Assembly (NCBI RefSeq): GCF_020509005.1
Contig: NC_063021.1
Span: 2,418,001 to 2,482,000 of the forward strand
Source: Fulvia fulva
Taxonomy: Eukaryota > Ascomycota > Dothideomycetes > Mycosphaerellales > Mycosphaerellaceae
Direction: 5' to 3'
DNA: 64,000 nucleotides
The translations under genes and the position numbers were made by a program. Position 1 is the stretch's first letter; each line of letters opens with the position of its first letter. Under the pieces are notes generated by a model that did not search any database, was not told the DNA's origin, and saw only the letters and a program-made list of their open reading frames with translations. Below are positions 34,930 to 47,519 of the stretch, in pieces.

Positions 34930-36151
34930 CTAAGACAACTAGTAGTAACTAATAGAGGACGTAAAAAGTATAGAAACTAACGATTAGCTCCTATACTAGT
35001 CTCTATAGGTAATAATCACTTAGCTACGTACGGCGCTAGTACTATCGTATTACTAAGGGTAATAGGAAATCGGGACGACGTCTAAGGCGATTAATAAGGC
35101 TAACCGGAATCAATACCCCTATAGCTAGGTATTAGTCGCGGTATCGATACTAGGCCCCCGCCTAACGTACGATATAGTTACGATCCGTATTATAGTAAAG
35201 GAAGACTAGGCCGAAGTAGCGAAGCTATCGAACAAGGACCTCGCCTAGCGAATTAATTAACTAGGGGTAGTCGTAGTAAACTAATAGTCTAACGGTACTC
35301 TATAGATCTATACTAGCTCTACTACTACTAGGAGGTACCTAGAGGTATAGCTATAGTAGGCATCTAAGGTTACGGTATTAGCGAAGGTCTAAACGAAGTA
35401 ATTTACGATCCTAGTCTACGATATACCTAAAGAGTTCGACCTAACTAACTAAGGTTACCTACGTACTCTCTAAGAGGACAACCCGGTCACTCTTAACTCT
35501 CTAATCTAGAAGGCGACTTAGCTCTATAGGAAATAGCTAGAAGGGAAGAAGGCCTCGGCGCTAATCGTATAGCTATAAGACGCGAAAGCGGCGGATCTAG
35601 TAATAGAACAAGGCCTAATCTAGTAATATAGCCTTACGATAGTCGAAAAGTACTCCTTATCCTTTCGTATCCTCTAATACTTCAAATAGTAATAGTATAG
35701 ACACTAAACCTATACGTATATAAACAAGTAGGCCTACTCGAACTATATAGGAGACTATAGATCTAGGGACTATATATCGGGTACGAGGCGGTACGCGAAC
35801 TGTCCGGGGTACTACCTATCGTATAGCGCGGAATGCCCGTAGCGGAAACTAGCGAGAAACAAGGCAATTACAAACAGAACCGTCGCCCTAAGATTCTACG
35901 GCGACCGTAAGGCTAGTCTATACCGGAACTAGCTAGCGGCGGTCGGGTATAAGCGCCCTAGGGCCGAGAATAATATAAGGGATATATAACCTAGAGCGTA
36001 CGGGAGGCTACGTACTCTACTAGTTACGGCGAGGGAATCTAACTAGGCCCGGCTCCCCTTTAGTATATAACCGATACGCGTAGACTAGGACGCGCTAGGT
36101 AGTAGGACATAGGACATTATAGAGGAAATGATTGTCGATAACGATAACTAG
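34930..36151 (+). pseudogene. LINE-A copy 2 ORF1
   Basis: Aligns with 17,390-18,616 of copy 1. The zinc-knuckle Cys codons have largely become Tyr (for example near 35,690-35,760). TAG is dense. Start not definable. Confidence 0.75.
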
Positions 36152-37499
36152 CCTCGACACGCTTAGTATTATCTAGTATAACGTTAACTATAGTAAGGAT
36201 ATAGTATAGAACTATTTCCTATACGAGGCGGACCCGTACGTCTACTACGTCCTAGTAATCTAGGAGCTATAGATTAACCCGTACTATAAGAGACTAACGA
36301 CCTACAAGTCACTAGGCTATACGACATACCTACGAGGCGACGGCAGACCCCGTACGTGCTTCTATATTAGTAAGGACATACTACAATCCGACTAGGAGGT
36401 AGTGTACTACGTAGACGAAGAAGGCGGGGGCGATATTACCTCCCTCTATATAGGTAGTACTTAGATATATAATATATATATAACCGCTAGCCTCGAGGTC
36501 TAGCCGCGACCTTAGGGTCTATAGACACCTAGACAGTACGCTTAAGAGACAAGGGTACTATATCGTAGTAGGAGACTTTAATATATACTACCCTTCCTAG
36601 AAAAGCCTTATATAGCCGTACTCTATAGCCGACGAAGTACTCGACTTAATAGCGAGTAACGTAATTGCCCTTAATACCCCGAAGGACCTAGGTACCTAGA
36701 AGAGAGGGGGACTCTAAGGCACGATCGACCTCTCCTAGATCTCGGATAGCTACTACTATATAGTAACCTACTATAGGATCGAACATAAACTCGAGGCGTC
36801 GTTAGACTACATACTAGTCAGGATCTCTATTACGATATAGATATAACGTATACTAGCGAGAACCCCTAAGCTAAACTAGGGAAAGGCCTACGAGGCTAAT
36901 ATCTAGGCGTATCTCGATAACTCTAAGAGGCTAGTCTAGATTACGTAGTAGTAATACAATAGTAAAGACGAGATAGACGAGGTAGTCTAAGGGTTAATAG
37001 ACGAAATAAGAAAAGCGACCTTACTTTACGTTCCGCTTACCTAACTAACGATATAGTCTAAACTATACTAGACGCTAAAGTATACTACGGTAGTAAGAGA
37101 AGTAAGGAGAGCCCGCCGGGTATAGACGAGTAGCTATAGTAAGGAGGCCTAGAATGTATATAGGGAGGTATACTAATAGAAGAAAGCTATAATACGGAGG
37201 GAGAAAGTAGTTAGCTAGAGAGGTATAGTAGAAGAAATCGCCGGTAAGCTAGTAAGGATATAGAAGCTAGCAAAACAGGCCCGATATGACCCTATATAGG
37301 GCCCCTCCTTCTCTATCCTAGCGCTATAATCGCCTAGTAGCCCGATTAGCGACCCCGAGGCTAAGGCGCGTCTACTAGCTAGTAAGTTCTTCCCGCCTCT
37401 AGTCGAGGCTAATCTAAGCGATATAAATAGCTCTACTCCCCTAGTACCTAGTATCGCGGTCTAATAGGATATGTCCGAGGGAGAAGTTACCGCTATACT
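36144..37499 (+). pseudogene. LINE-A copy 2 ORF2, endonuclease part
   Basis: The ATG of copy 1 (18,609) is ATA here at 36,144-36,146, so the start is lost by a TpG-to-TpA change. The endonuclease region is recognisable with many TAG codons. It is cut at 37,499 by gypsy-B copy 2, within the first RT block, and resumes at 44,830. Confidence 0.85.
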
Positions 37500-37683
37500 T
37501 ATTACGGGCGACCCGCGCTACTTTACTACCGAAGCGTCAGCCCGGCTAAACCGCGGACCTTCCGTATCGGGTTAGCGCGGCTTAGCGCTTCCTTATAAGC
37601 CCGCCGCGCCTCGCGCTCCTCTTTCGTTGCTTCGTAGAACAACAACTATCTTAATTAGACTCTATAGTACGCGCGCCCTTATA
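37500..37683 (+). repeat. gypsy-B copy 2 5' LTR
   Basis: A 184-bp LTR beginning TATTACGGGCG (RIP form of TGTTAC). It contains a TTATAAG box near 37,591. It matches 44,646-44,829 and, reversed, 34,660-34,843. Confidence 0.9.
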
Positions 37684-37801
37684 GTTTGTTCTACTACCCT
37701 ACCTAGATCGCGGATTTAGGTAAGGGACGCGTAATAATAGGATAGAACTCGAATCGCGAGAGCGCGATACCCTAGAACACGGTAAGGCGTATTACGCGTA
37801 G

Positions 37802-39960
37802 ATGCCTAGAGAGCGTAACGCGGCGACATTATTAGTAGGTAGTCGCGCGTTAGTAAACAGTTAGGATATAGGCATCGTTACGCCTCCCCCGAACAACCTA
37901 GACAATATAACCTTATAGATAGATAGCGGCATACCGCTACCCTAGAAGCCTAATTAGAAGGGTAAAGGTAAGTAGTAACGTACCTCTCTTTTCCCCGACC
38001 TCTCCTCTTTTCCTTAGAGTTAGATATAGGACGATAACCGGCGTGTTATAGTTAATACCGGTGTCGCGTTATAGTAAGAGATTAACGAAGTATACTAGAA
38101 GGCTATCGACCGAGTAGTAGCTAGCGAGATTAACTTTATAGAACTGTTCGAGTTCAAGCTCGAAGAGAACCCTAACGACCCCGACGAACTAGACGAGGTG
38201 TATCTGTTACTCGACGAGGTAGAGCATATCCTCGTATCCGAATACTAGAATGTCGATCTAGATAAACTCGCGAACCTCGCTTCCTAATACCTAAAGACTA
38301 CCTACGATTTAGTGCTATAGGCCGTTAATACTACAATCACTAAAGGCTAGCAACTCGATATAATAGAGCGAGCTAATACCGTCTAGAACGACTAGTATAC
38401 TACGCTATATACCGAGTACGACCGTATCTATAAGATGCTATAAAGCGAAGAGGCTATAACGTAGAGAATAGCCGCGGACCTTAAGAGTAAGAAGTATTAC
38501 GACCTAGCCAAGTTATAAGAGGTAGAGAAGAAGTATAAGGAAGCTAACAACTTGTATAAGTAGTTTAGTAAGATCTACGAGAAAGAGAAGAAGAAGGTAT
38601 AGGATGCCGAGGTAAAGAAGTAGGACGCTAAAGCAAAAAACCTAGCTCTATAGAAGGAGATCGATGACTTGAAGGCTCGACTCGAAGCTATAGGCACTAT
38701 ATAGAACGAAGGAGGCAATCGAGGCCGATCTGGTCGCCGACCCTCTCGTTCCCGCCTACGTAAGACTTCACTCGAGTAGCTAATACGTAAGTACCGCGAA
38801 GCTACTAGTAGAGACGGGGGTAGTAGTAGTAGAGATGACGATAATAATAGCAATAGCGGAAGACGTAATAACCGCCGCGATGATCGCCTACGCCTAGACA
38901 ACCGCGACTCGAGACTACGTTCTAGTCGTATATAGACACTACTTACGGACCTCTCTAAACGCCTATTTACTATCGACCGCACCCTGACTCGCGGTATAGG
39001 GATTAGGAAAGGCGTACTAGATCCTAGACACTTTAAGAACGATAACGATCCAAATTTCGATAGCTAGTATAGTAGCGTACTCCTAAAGTTAACTATAGCT
39101 ACTTTCCGTATAGAAGTAGATAGTCTACGCTTCGTATACGGATAGACCTAAGGAGATCCCTAGCAAAGTATTAAGCCGAGGATCCCTATACTAGGGCAAC
39201 AGTCCTTTAATAAGTTTAAGACGGGCGAAGAACTATTAGATTAGATAATATGCTAGTATAGTACCCGTAACGAAGGAACTAAGGCTATAGTTAACATCGC
39301 TACCTATAAGTAAGAGTAGGGCAAGACCTTCGTAGCCTTCTACGCTCGCTATTCGAAGCTACGTGCCTAGATAGAATAGAGCGATAAGACCGAGCTTATA
39401 CTATTCCGTAACCGACTAAACCGTAAGTACTTTATTAAGACCTTCGGTAACCGCGAAGTCGACCGTCGACTATATAATATATAGGACGTTATCGAAGAGT
39501 ACACTACCCTAGACGAGAGCTTCTACGAAATAGACCGCCTATACCCGTAGAAGAAGCGTCCTCGTAGTAACGGTAACGGCGGCTAGAATAACTAGAATAG
39601 CTTAGTAGCTACTAGTACCGCTATAGGCGTAGTAGGTGCCGTAGTCTAGCGTCCTCCGTAATACGCCGGTACTAAGAAGAAGGAAGATCTGCCCGTTTAA
39701 TTGTAGAATCTACTACAGCTTAACCGTAAGTAGCGCGAAGAACTTAAGAAGTAAGGTAAGTACTACCGCTACCGTATAGGCTCGTATATATCGACTAACC
39801 CCGAGTGCCCGATATACGGTTACGATAGCGACTATCGCCTACCGCGACTACGAAACAACGCGAACGCTAACCCGAACCTCAGCTCCCTTACTATAGGCTT
39901 ATAGTAATAGGGAAATAGTACGACCGCTACCTAAGCGTAGTAGATAGCGGTTAACCGAAC
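37802..39960 (+). pseudogene. gypsy-B copy 2 gag
   Basis: A candidate ATG at 37,802 opens a long frame broken by TAG. It passes through an acidic region (about 38,160-38,230), a Lys/Glu-rich coiled coil (38,480-38,640), an Arg/Ser-rich linker (38,710-38,930) and a capsid-like domain (39,010-39,560). A small Cys-poor C-terminal part follows. I do not see an intact CCHC knuckle; its Cys codons may have become Tyr near 39,770-39,830. The minus-strand open run at 38,575-38,982 is a shadow of this gene. Confidence 0.8.
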
Positions 39961-40199
39961 TTCCTAGGTCAGAAAGAGTATAAGATTAAGAGACACAGAA
40001 TGTAAGAGGCGGACTATAGTAAGGGCGAGCTAAGATTGTTAGCTTACGTACTAAAAGGACAATAACTAGATATATATCCTTATATAGTACTACTAGTAAT
40101 GATATAATATAAAAAGGCTCGAGGCCTATTAGATTCTACGAGCATATCTCTCTTTCTTAACTAGAAATTCATACGCAAACATATAATACCCCTCTTCGA

Positions 40200-43100
40200 G
40201 CTAGTAAAAAGTAAGAGGCTTACGCTAGGAGATAGAAAGGTAAGTATACGGCGCATTACCTACGTAGCCTTAATCGACGTAGTTATCGGTAGTTATTACG
40301 AGCAAATGATATACTACGTAACCGACCTCGAGTACGACATCGTCCTTAGACTACTATAGTTAAGCTAGTATAACCCCGACATCTTCTAGGCTATAGGTGA
40401 GGTGGCTTTTAGATCCGACTACTGCTTTAGTCATTGTCTACCTAACCGGACATCGATAATAGTATAGTCCCTAAACCACCTTAGAAGGTAGGCATAAGTA
40501 CGATACGGACTAGAGCCCTTTACTAGAACCTCCGGTAGGTTTATAGTAGGAGGGGCGGAGTTGAATGTCTTATCGTTTAGTATAGGCGACGAAGAAGAGG
40601 TGGACTACTAGGGCGTTTCTTAACGCGTATAGGAGATGTACGCGTAGCGGCCTAGAGCTAAGTACTTCTATATCTTGCCTACGGGACGTAAGGACGAGGG
40701 CGGCGACCTAAAGCTAAGTGCTATAGTGGCTAATAACCTAGATCAGTTCCTAAACAAGCAATTTAACCACAATCCGAAGGAGAAGCTCCTATAGATATAT
40801 CATAACATCGCGGACGCCTTCTCGGCGAAAGATTATAAGGGACTCCTACCTTATTAACCCGGGATAGATCACGAGATTTATATTAAACCGGACGGGCCCT
40901 AGGAGCTACTATATCGCAAACCCTACGGCTTGGCTAAGAAGGAAAATGAAGCTGTGAAGAAGTAGATACTAGAGCAATCCGAAGAAGGCAAAATACGTAA
41001 AGTAGGCCAAAAGACAAGTCAATCGCCTACGCCGGTCCTAGTTATAAGGAAACTAGGTAGAGGGCTACGAGTATATATCGACTACCGCGGCCTTAACGCT
41101 ATTACGATTAAGAACAGATATCCGATTCCCCTAATATAGGAGACGCTTAACCGTATACACGGTAAGAAGTACTTTATAAAGCTAGACATTATAGTAGCCT
41201 TTAACAAGTTACGTATTGTAGAGGGGCATAAATAGTTAACGGCGTTTACGATACGGTACGGTATATACGAATACCTCGTATTACCCTTCGGACTATATAA
41301 CGGCCTAGCCTCGTTCTAGTCTTATATTAACAAGGTGTTATAGGAACATTTAGATAACTTCGTCTCCGTATACCTAGATAACGTACTAATCTTTAGCGAT
41401 ACACTAGAAGAATATATCGAGTATATACGTAAAGTCCTTATTAAGCTTAGAGACGTAGGGCTGACGGTAGACATCGACAAGTACGAATTCTATTAGTAGC
41501 GAGTCAAGTACCTAGGACTAATTATTACGCCTAACGGAATTGAGATAGATCTAGAGAAGCTCGAATATATATAGACATAGGAAGTACTAACAAACCTAAA
41601 AGATGTATAGGCCTTCCTAGGCTTCGCTAACTTCTACCGCCGCTTTATTAAGGCCTTCTTACGACTAGCCGTACCTTTGAGCAATCTGACAAGAAGCGAA
41701 GGACCTAGCAATCACAAGAATCGGAGAATCGACTAGACAGTGGATTGTTAGCGCGCCTTCGACGTATTGAAAGCTACGTTTAGTAAAGCGGGCATGCTCG
41801 TACATTACGTTCCGGGTAGACAGACCGTAGTAGAGACGGATTCCTTAGACTTTATAAACGTAGGAGTGTTATTATAGTATAATAACGAAGGCGTTTTGTA
41901 CCCGGTAGCCTTCTATTCGAAGAAGCTTAGTCCGTAGGAGTGTAATTACGAGATTTACGACAAGGAGCTCCTCGTAATTATTAAGGCCTTCGAGGAATAG
42001 CGACCGGAGCTAGCCTATAAAGCAGATAATAGTAGCGAGCCAGTCAAGGTATTCACGGACTATAAGAACTTGGAATACTTTATAACGACGAAGTAGCTAA
42101 ATCGTCGGTAAGTACGGTAGGTAGAGTTCCTATCGCAATTTAACTTCTAGATTATATATCGCCCCGGGGTATAAGGAACTAAGCTAGATAGCCTAACGAG
42201 ACGTAGCTAGGACCTTCCGTAGGGGGTGGACGATCCGAGAAATCAGTACTAGCATTAGACATTACTTCCGCCGGAGCGATTCCTTAAGATCGACTCTATA
42301 TAAGCTACCGTCGAAGATACGCCCGAGGAGGAAGACACGACTCTACTAAACCCTAAAGCCGTAGAGTTTATTCTAGAACCTAAGCTAGCACCGTAGTTAG
42401 TATAGCCTACGTATAAAGTCTAGATTAAAGCCGAACTCGAATACCGTATAACGACCGCTTACGCTTTAGATAGCGAGCTTAAAGTAGCTATTAAGCTACT
42501 ATAGAAGGATAGTAGCACTATCCCTCCTTTATTATAGAAGGCGAGGATACACCCTACGTATTATAAGGTAGATAGCGACATGTTATATGTCCGTAATTAG
42601 TACGAAGGTTAGAGCCTATAGGTACTAAATAACTAAGCTCTATAGACTCGATTAATCAAGATAAACTACGATACTCTAGTAGTAGGACATCTAGGGCGGG
42701 CACGTATATACGAACTCGTAGCACGTGAATTCTACTAGCCTAGGCTAGTAAGATCCGTCCGTAGATACACCGCGAATTACCGTACCTACCGTATATCGAA
42801 ATCTCTATACACCTAGCCACTAGGATTATTGTACCTACTTTCTGTTCCGGACCGACCTTAGAGACATATCGTAGTCGACTTCGTCGTTGAACTTCTAGAT
42901 AGCACCGTTAACGGCATGACTTATAACAACATTATAACCGTTACGGACCGACTGACTAAAGAAGTCGAGTTGATTCCTATCGGAGCTATAATAGTATAGA
43001 ACGCGGCAAGACTTTTCCTTAAACACGTCTTTTGCCGTCGAGGCCTACCTAACACTATTACCTCGGATAGAGGGCGGTAGTAGATCGCGACTTTCTAGAA

Positions 43101-44150
43101 GAAGCTCTATAAGATGTTACGTATTAATCGTAAGCTAAGTTCTTCCTACTACCCTAAGACTAACGGACAGTCTAAGCGTACGAACTAGGCTATAGAACAG
43201 TACCTACGTATATTCGTTAACGAGGTACAAAGTGATTAGGTAGACTAGCTTTGTCTAGCGCAATTCGCAATTAATAACCACATCTTAGAGACTACCGGCG
43301 TATCTCCTCTCTATACTACGCTTAGCTACAATCTAGAATTTACGGAGCGTATCGACGTATAGGTAGGCAAAGACCGATAGATAACGACACTATAGCGATT
43401 AGATAGCAAATCTGCCGAGACGTTTATTAAGCGACTATATAGCCTATATAAGAATCTATAAGAGAATATAAGAATATCGTAAGCGCTATAAGCTAAGGCC
43501 GCGAATCGCTATCGAAGCATCCTACTAGATTATAAAGTAGGCGACATAGTGTACCTTAGTACAAAGAACATCCGTACGATACGGCCGTCTAAAAAGCTCG
43601 ATAGACGATACGCTAGTCCCTATAGAATTACTAAGGTGATACCTACTAGACTCTCGTATAAGCTAGACTTGTTAGATACGATAGTAGGGCTCGACAACTA
43701 CTTCTACACCTCCCTTCTACAAAAGGCCGACGACCTAAACTTGCCTCTACTCGAAGACTAGCACCTCGTACCGCCGCCGCCGGTAGTTATCGAGCCCGAC
43801 ACGACCGAAGCTAATACGATCGCCGACGTAGTAGCTATACCTACTTCCCCGATATACGAAGTAGAGAAGATTCTAGACATATATACTCGTAAGCGAGTAG
43901 GCAAGGTGAAGAAGGGACAGAAGCGTAAGGTAGACACTTAGTACAAGGTGAAATGGCTAGGATATTAGAATAAGGAGGATAGTAAGACCTAGCAACCGGC
44001 TAAGGACATATTTAAACACGTAGCCGCCGCTATTATAGACTTTTACTATAACCGGCCGGAGTTGTCTACGCCTATAGGTTTCGTAGCTCTATCCGACTAG
44101 TCTCTACTAGCTACTAAGGTACTTAGGCTTAATACGATCAGGGTTACTTA
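40200..44150 (+). pseudogene. gypsy-B copy 2 pol: protease to chromodomain
   Basis: A degraded protease region (about 40,200-40,450) is followed by RT from about 40,920 with [11 protein letters not shown] near 41,070-41,100, FGLYNGLASFQ near 41,290 and the catalytic box YLDN at about 41,371-41,382. RNase H follows (about 41,830-42,160). The integrase has an eroded HHCC region near 42,690-42,790, and the catalytic Glu position reads Lys (43,174-43,176) in a GQSKRTN context. The open piece 43,549-43,761 is the segment after the integrase core. A chromodomain lies at about 43,850-44,040. The changed RT and integrase residues fit TpG-to-TpA mutation. The product would be inactive even if the stops were ignored. 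Confidence 0.88.
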
Positions 44151-44631
44151 GTAGAACGACACCGTTACGAATAAGTCGCCTCGAACTATACCTTTAATAG
44201 AATCTACTCCGTATATATTTACTACGTACCGCTATACTAGCTAGATTACGGGAAAGCCTACCGTCGTAACTAGGGTCACCGGTCTTATCTACCGCCCTTA
44301 GCTCTACGATAGTACTAGTAGTTATACCGATACTCTAGTAAGACCTATAGAGCCTTTAATAATACCTAACCTTAGCTATAAGGATTATACGCGAGTACTA
44401 GCCGAAGAAAGACTTAGGTCTAGGGCAAGCTAGCTAACTAGGCAATATATTTCTCGAAGGAAGCCGGTCGCGGATAGGCTAAAGGATGAACTAAAGGTAG
44501 ATTTAGAGACAGAGGTATTACTAGATAAGGACAAGGCTCTAGAGAATAATTAGGCTTTCGCGAGACTATAGAGTAGTATAGGTAAGTGGCCTTATAAGAT
44601 AGATAACGCTTAGAGGACTAAGGCGTGTTTT

Positions 44632-44645
44632 GGGAGGGGGGGTAC
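44632..44645 (+). other. gypsy-B polypurine tract
   Basis: GGGAGGGGGGGTAC lies immediately before the 3' LTR. The corresponding place in copy 1 (near 16,552) is where that copy breaks off. Confidence 0.75.
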
Positions 44646-44829
44646 TATTACGGGCGACCCGCGCTACTTTACTGTCGAAGTATCGGCCCTACTGAACCGC
44701 GGACCTTCCGTATCGGGTTAGCGCGGCTTGGCGCTTCCTTATAAGCCCGCCGCGCCTCGCGCTCCTCTTTCGTAGCTTCGTAGAACAACAACTATCTCAA
44801 TTAGACTCTATAGTACGCGCGCCCTTATA
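44646..44829 (+). repeat. gypsy-B copy 2 3' LTR
   Basis: 184 bp, same as 37,500-37,683 apart from scattered changes. ATACT duplication follows at 44,830. Confidence 0.9.
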
Positions 44830-46779
44830 ATACTTAGGAAGTTACCGGCGAAGAAAGCCCCGGGGCCTAATAGGATCCTAAACGAGCTACTAAAGAAGTA
44901 TAGAGATTAACTAGCCCTAGTAGTCGTAGCGATCTTTAACGCCTACCTATAGACCGGATACTATTAAAACAATCGACGAGAGTAGTCCTACGTAAGCCGT
45001 AAAAGGAAGACTATACGTCGGTAAAGTCGTACCGCCTAATTACGCTCCTTAATACTCTTAGGAAGGCGCTTAAGAAGCTAGTTATAACGAGACTCTCCGA
45101 GGCGGTAGAGGAGTACTCCCTACTCCCGGACACCTAGATAGGTACGCGCCTATAGCGATCTACGCTATCCGCGATAGAACTTATTACCTCTTAGGTAAAG
45201 GCTATCTAGTATAGGAATATAGACAAGGTAGTATCCTTACTTAGTCTAGACATATCGAGAGTCTTTAACTACGTGTTATACCCGCGGCTACTTAATATCC
45301 TAAGGTCGAAAGGACTCCCTAAGTAGCTTATTAACTTCGTACGGTCCTACTACTAAAACCGTAATACGTCGATCCTAGTCGGCTAGTATAAAAGCCTATT
45401 TTAAGTAGTCTATACTAGAATTCCGTAAGGCTTAACGCTAGTACCTATCCTATTCCTCTTCTTTATAGCGACGCTACTCCTAGCCCTAGAATCCTAGAGC
45501 ACCGCTATAAGCGGCTTTATAGACGACACGAATATCCTAGCGTAGTCGTCCTCGACTAAGGAGAACTATAGGCTACTAGGAGAGAAGTATAAGATCTACG
45601 AGGACTAGGCTAGGAGGTATAGGGCTCGGTTTACCCTAGAAAAGTAGAATCTAATACACTTTACGCGCCGGCTACGGTTCTTATAATATATAAGCTTCTA
45701 TCTAGATATAGGGGTATACGACTAACTCGGTAAATTAGCTTAGTATCCTCGGACTATAGGTAGACCCGGCGCTACGGTAGAGGAAGTACGTATAGGTAAT
45801 ATTACGGAAAGCTAAACAGAATATAGTATTATACTAGAGGCTTACTACGTCTATATAGGGGGCGGACTTTCGGTAGTTACGACTTCTATATACGGCTATT
45901 ATACGGCCAGTCCTTACCTATAGTAGCTAAGTATAGTCCTTAGGCGAGAGGGCCTGCCTATTAAAGGGACTCGTCGCGCCGTTAGCGAAGATCCAAAACT
46001 AATGCCTAAGGAAGGTCACCGGGGTATATAAGTCGATACTAATAAGGATACTTAAGTACGAGACCGCTATACCGCCGATCGACCTATATATCTAGGAACT
46101 ACGGACCTCCTACTTAGGTAAGTCGGTATAGTACCTAGTATAGAAGGTCATCGCTAGTATAGTCGTAAGGGCCCGCGGATTAGTACTAGCGTATAAGGGC
46201 ATTCGACCCGGAAACGAGCCGAACTACCGGGTAAGGGACGAATAGCTAGTAATATAATAGGAGGGTAAGAAATTGTTTATAGAGTAACTATAGAAGGAAA
46301 GGTAGAACAACTAGATTATAGGGCATAGTAGACGCCCTTAGCTAGCGGGACAACCTAAGGAATAGTTAGCTACAAAATCCGCGGTTAAGCACCTCCCGAA
46401 GCTTATCTACTACCGCCTTACGAGGGTATAGAGTACTATAGTAACCTAACTACGAAGCGAACATATCGGCCTCTAGGGGTACCTATTATAGAGGAAGGTT
46501 CTAGAATATATAAATACTAGCTGCCTCTACAGCTATTACTCCTAGAATGTACGGTACGTACTCCTCGTCTATCCGAGGTAGTCGCTACGAACGGGGGAGT
46601 AGATAGTAAAGGCGAGAAACCGGACGATTAGGGCACTTCTTAATAACGTTAAGGACCTACGGCGTATTACGAACTAGATACTAGAGAAGGGCTAGCTAGA
46701 ACAGTACCGCCTAGTAGGAGTAGTATAGAAAGAGAGGATACGGCGTAGCGTAATAAGACCGGCTAGGAGCGGGGGCTAA
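44830..46779 (+). pseudogene. LINE-A copy 2 ORF2, reverse transcriptase part
   Basis: Continues the LINE from KKAPGP onward. The catalytic box reads FIDD near 45,510-45,525, with its Asp pair intact (GACGAC). The stop TAA at 46,777-46,779 matches that of copy 1. A short deletion relative to copy 1 lies near 44,962, where about 15 bases of copy 1 are missing. Confidence 0.85.
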
Positions 46780-46956
46780 CGGGGTAGTAATATAGACTAC
46801 GTACGTTTAGAGGGAAAGCTAATCTAGATAAGGAGAAGTCGGGGGCGGGAAGGATTTTTACCTATTCGGGTTTCCCTTTATATATAACAATAGATATATA
46901 CCTATATAGGCCGAATAAGGTCCTAGAATAGGTAAATAACAAATCTATCTATCTAT

Positions 46957-47072
46957 TAAAGAGAGTCTCTATAAGACTATACCTCTCTCTACGTATATTA
47001 CTAGAAAAGTTCTAGTAATATTAATACTATAGAAGTGTTTATACGGCTATAGTTAAGGTATAGGACCCTATA
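46957..47072. other. Unassigned RIP-altered spacer
   Basis: About 115 bp between the LINE-A tail and the TTTAG duplication of copia-2. No feature recognised. Confidence 0.4.
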
Positions 47073-47077
47073 TTTAG

Positions 47078-47284
47078 TATCGCGATCCGAGCGTATATAT
47101 AGGCAATATCCTATTATTAAAACTTGAGGCTACGTACGCTAAGAATTAGGTGACTAATTAGTCACCTATAGCCTCTTTAAGAGCAACACTTATCTATTCT
47201 AGATAGACATATATAATATATAACCTACTTTTAAAACACCCTATATAAGCCCGTATAATAACTTCCTATACTTCTAACGTAATA
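47078..47284 (+). repeat. copia-2 5' LTR
   Basis: A 207-bp LTR that begins TATCGCGATCCGAGCG (TGTCGCG in the unaltered copies) and ends AACGTAATA. GTTATAAGCCCGG follows as a likely primer-binding site. Confidence 0.88.
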
Positions 47285-47519
47285 GTTATAAGCCCGGTTA
47301 GCGCTTACTAAGATTCGCTACGATAAGGAAGCCCTAAAGTAGAGTTTATATCGTTATAGCACTACTACTATAACTAGTATAGTAGTACCCCCTAGGCCTA
47401 GTAAACCCGCGTAGAACTTTTACTAGCCTATAACCTATTTTATAGTTATAGCTACTACTAAGACGCTAGTAACTACCGGTGCCCTACCTTAGGGTACCGT
47501 AGTTCTAAAGAGCTATAAC

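Larger units (their letters stand above)
37500..44829 (+). mobile_element. gypsy-B copy 2: complete LTR retrotransposon with chromodomain
   Basis: This 7,330-bp element has 184-bp LTRs (37,500-37,683 and 44,646-44,829) and the duplication ATACT (37,495-37,499 and 44,830-44,834). It contains gag, protease, RT, RNase H, integrase and chromodomain on the plus strand, then a polypurine tract. It is inserted in LINE-A copy 2. RIP has broken the frames and changed catalytic residues in both RT and integrase. Confidence 0.93.
34844..46956 (+). mobile_element. LINE-A copy 2, heavily RIP-altered, split by gypsy-B copy 2
   Basis: Two pieces (34,844-37,499 and 44,830-46,956) align with LINE-A copy 1 from 17,309 to its tail ATCTATCTATCTAT. 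Nearly every CA/TG of copy 1 is TA here. Gypsy-B copy 2 is inserted in ORF2 with the duplication ATACT. The first 177 bp of the LINE are absent and gypsy-B copy 1 abuts the breakpoint. This copy is the older or more exposed of the two. Confidence 0.9.

Noticed and set aside
38575..38982. 135-codon Arg/Ser/Leu-rich open run on the minus strand
   Set aside because: It lies opposite the coiled-coil and Arg/Ser-rich part of gypsy-B gag; the matching shadow also occurs in the other copy at 33,457-33,720.
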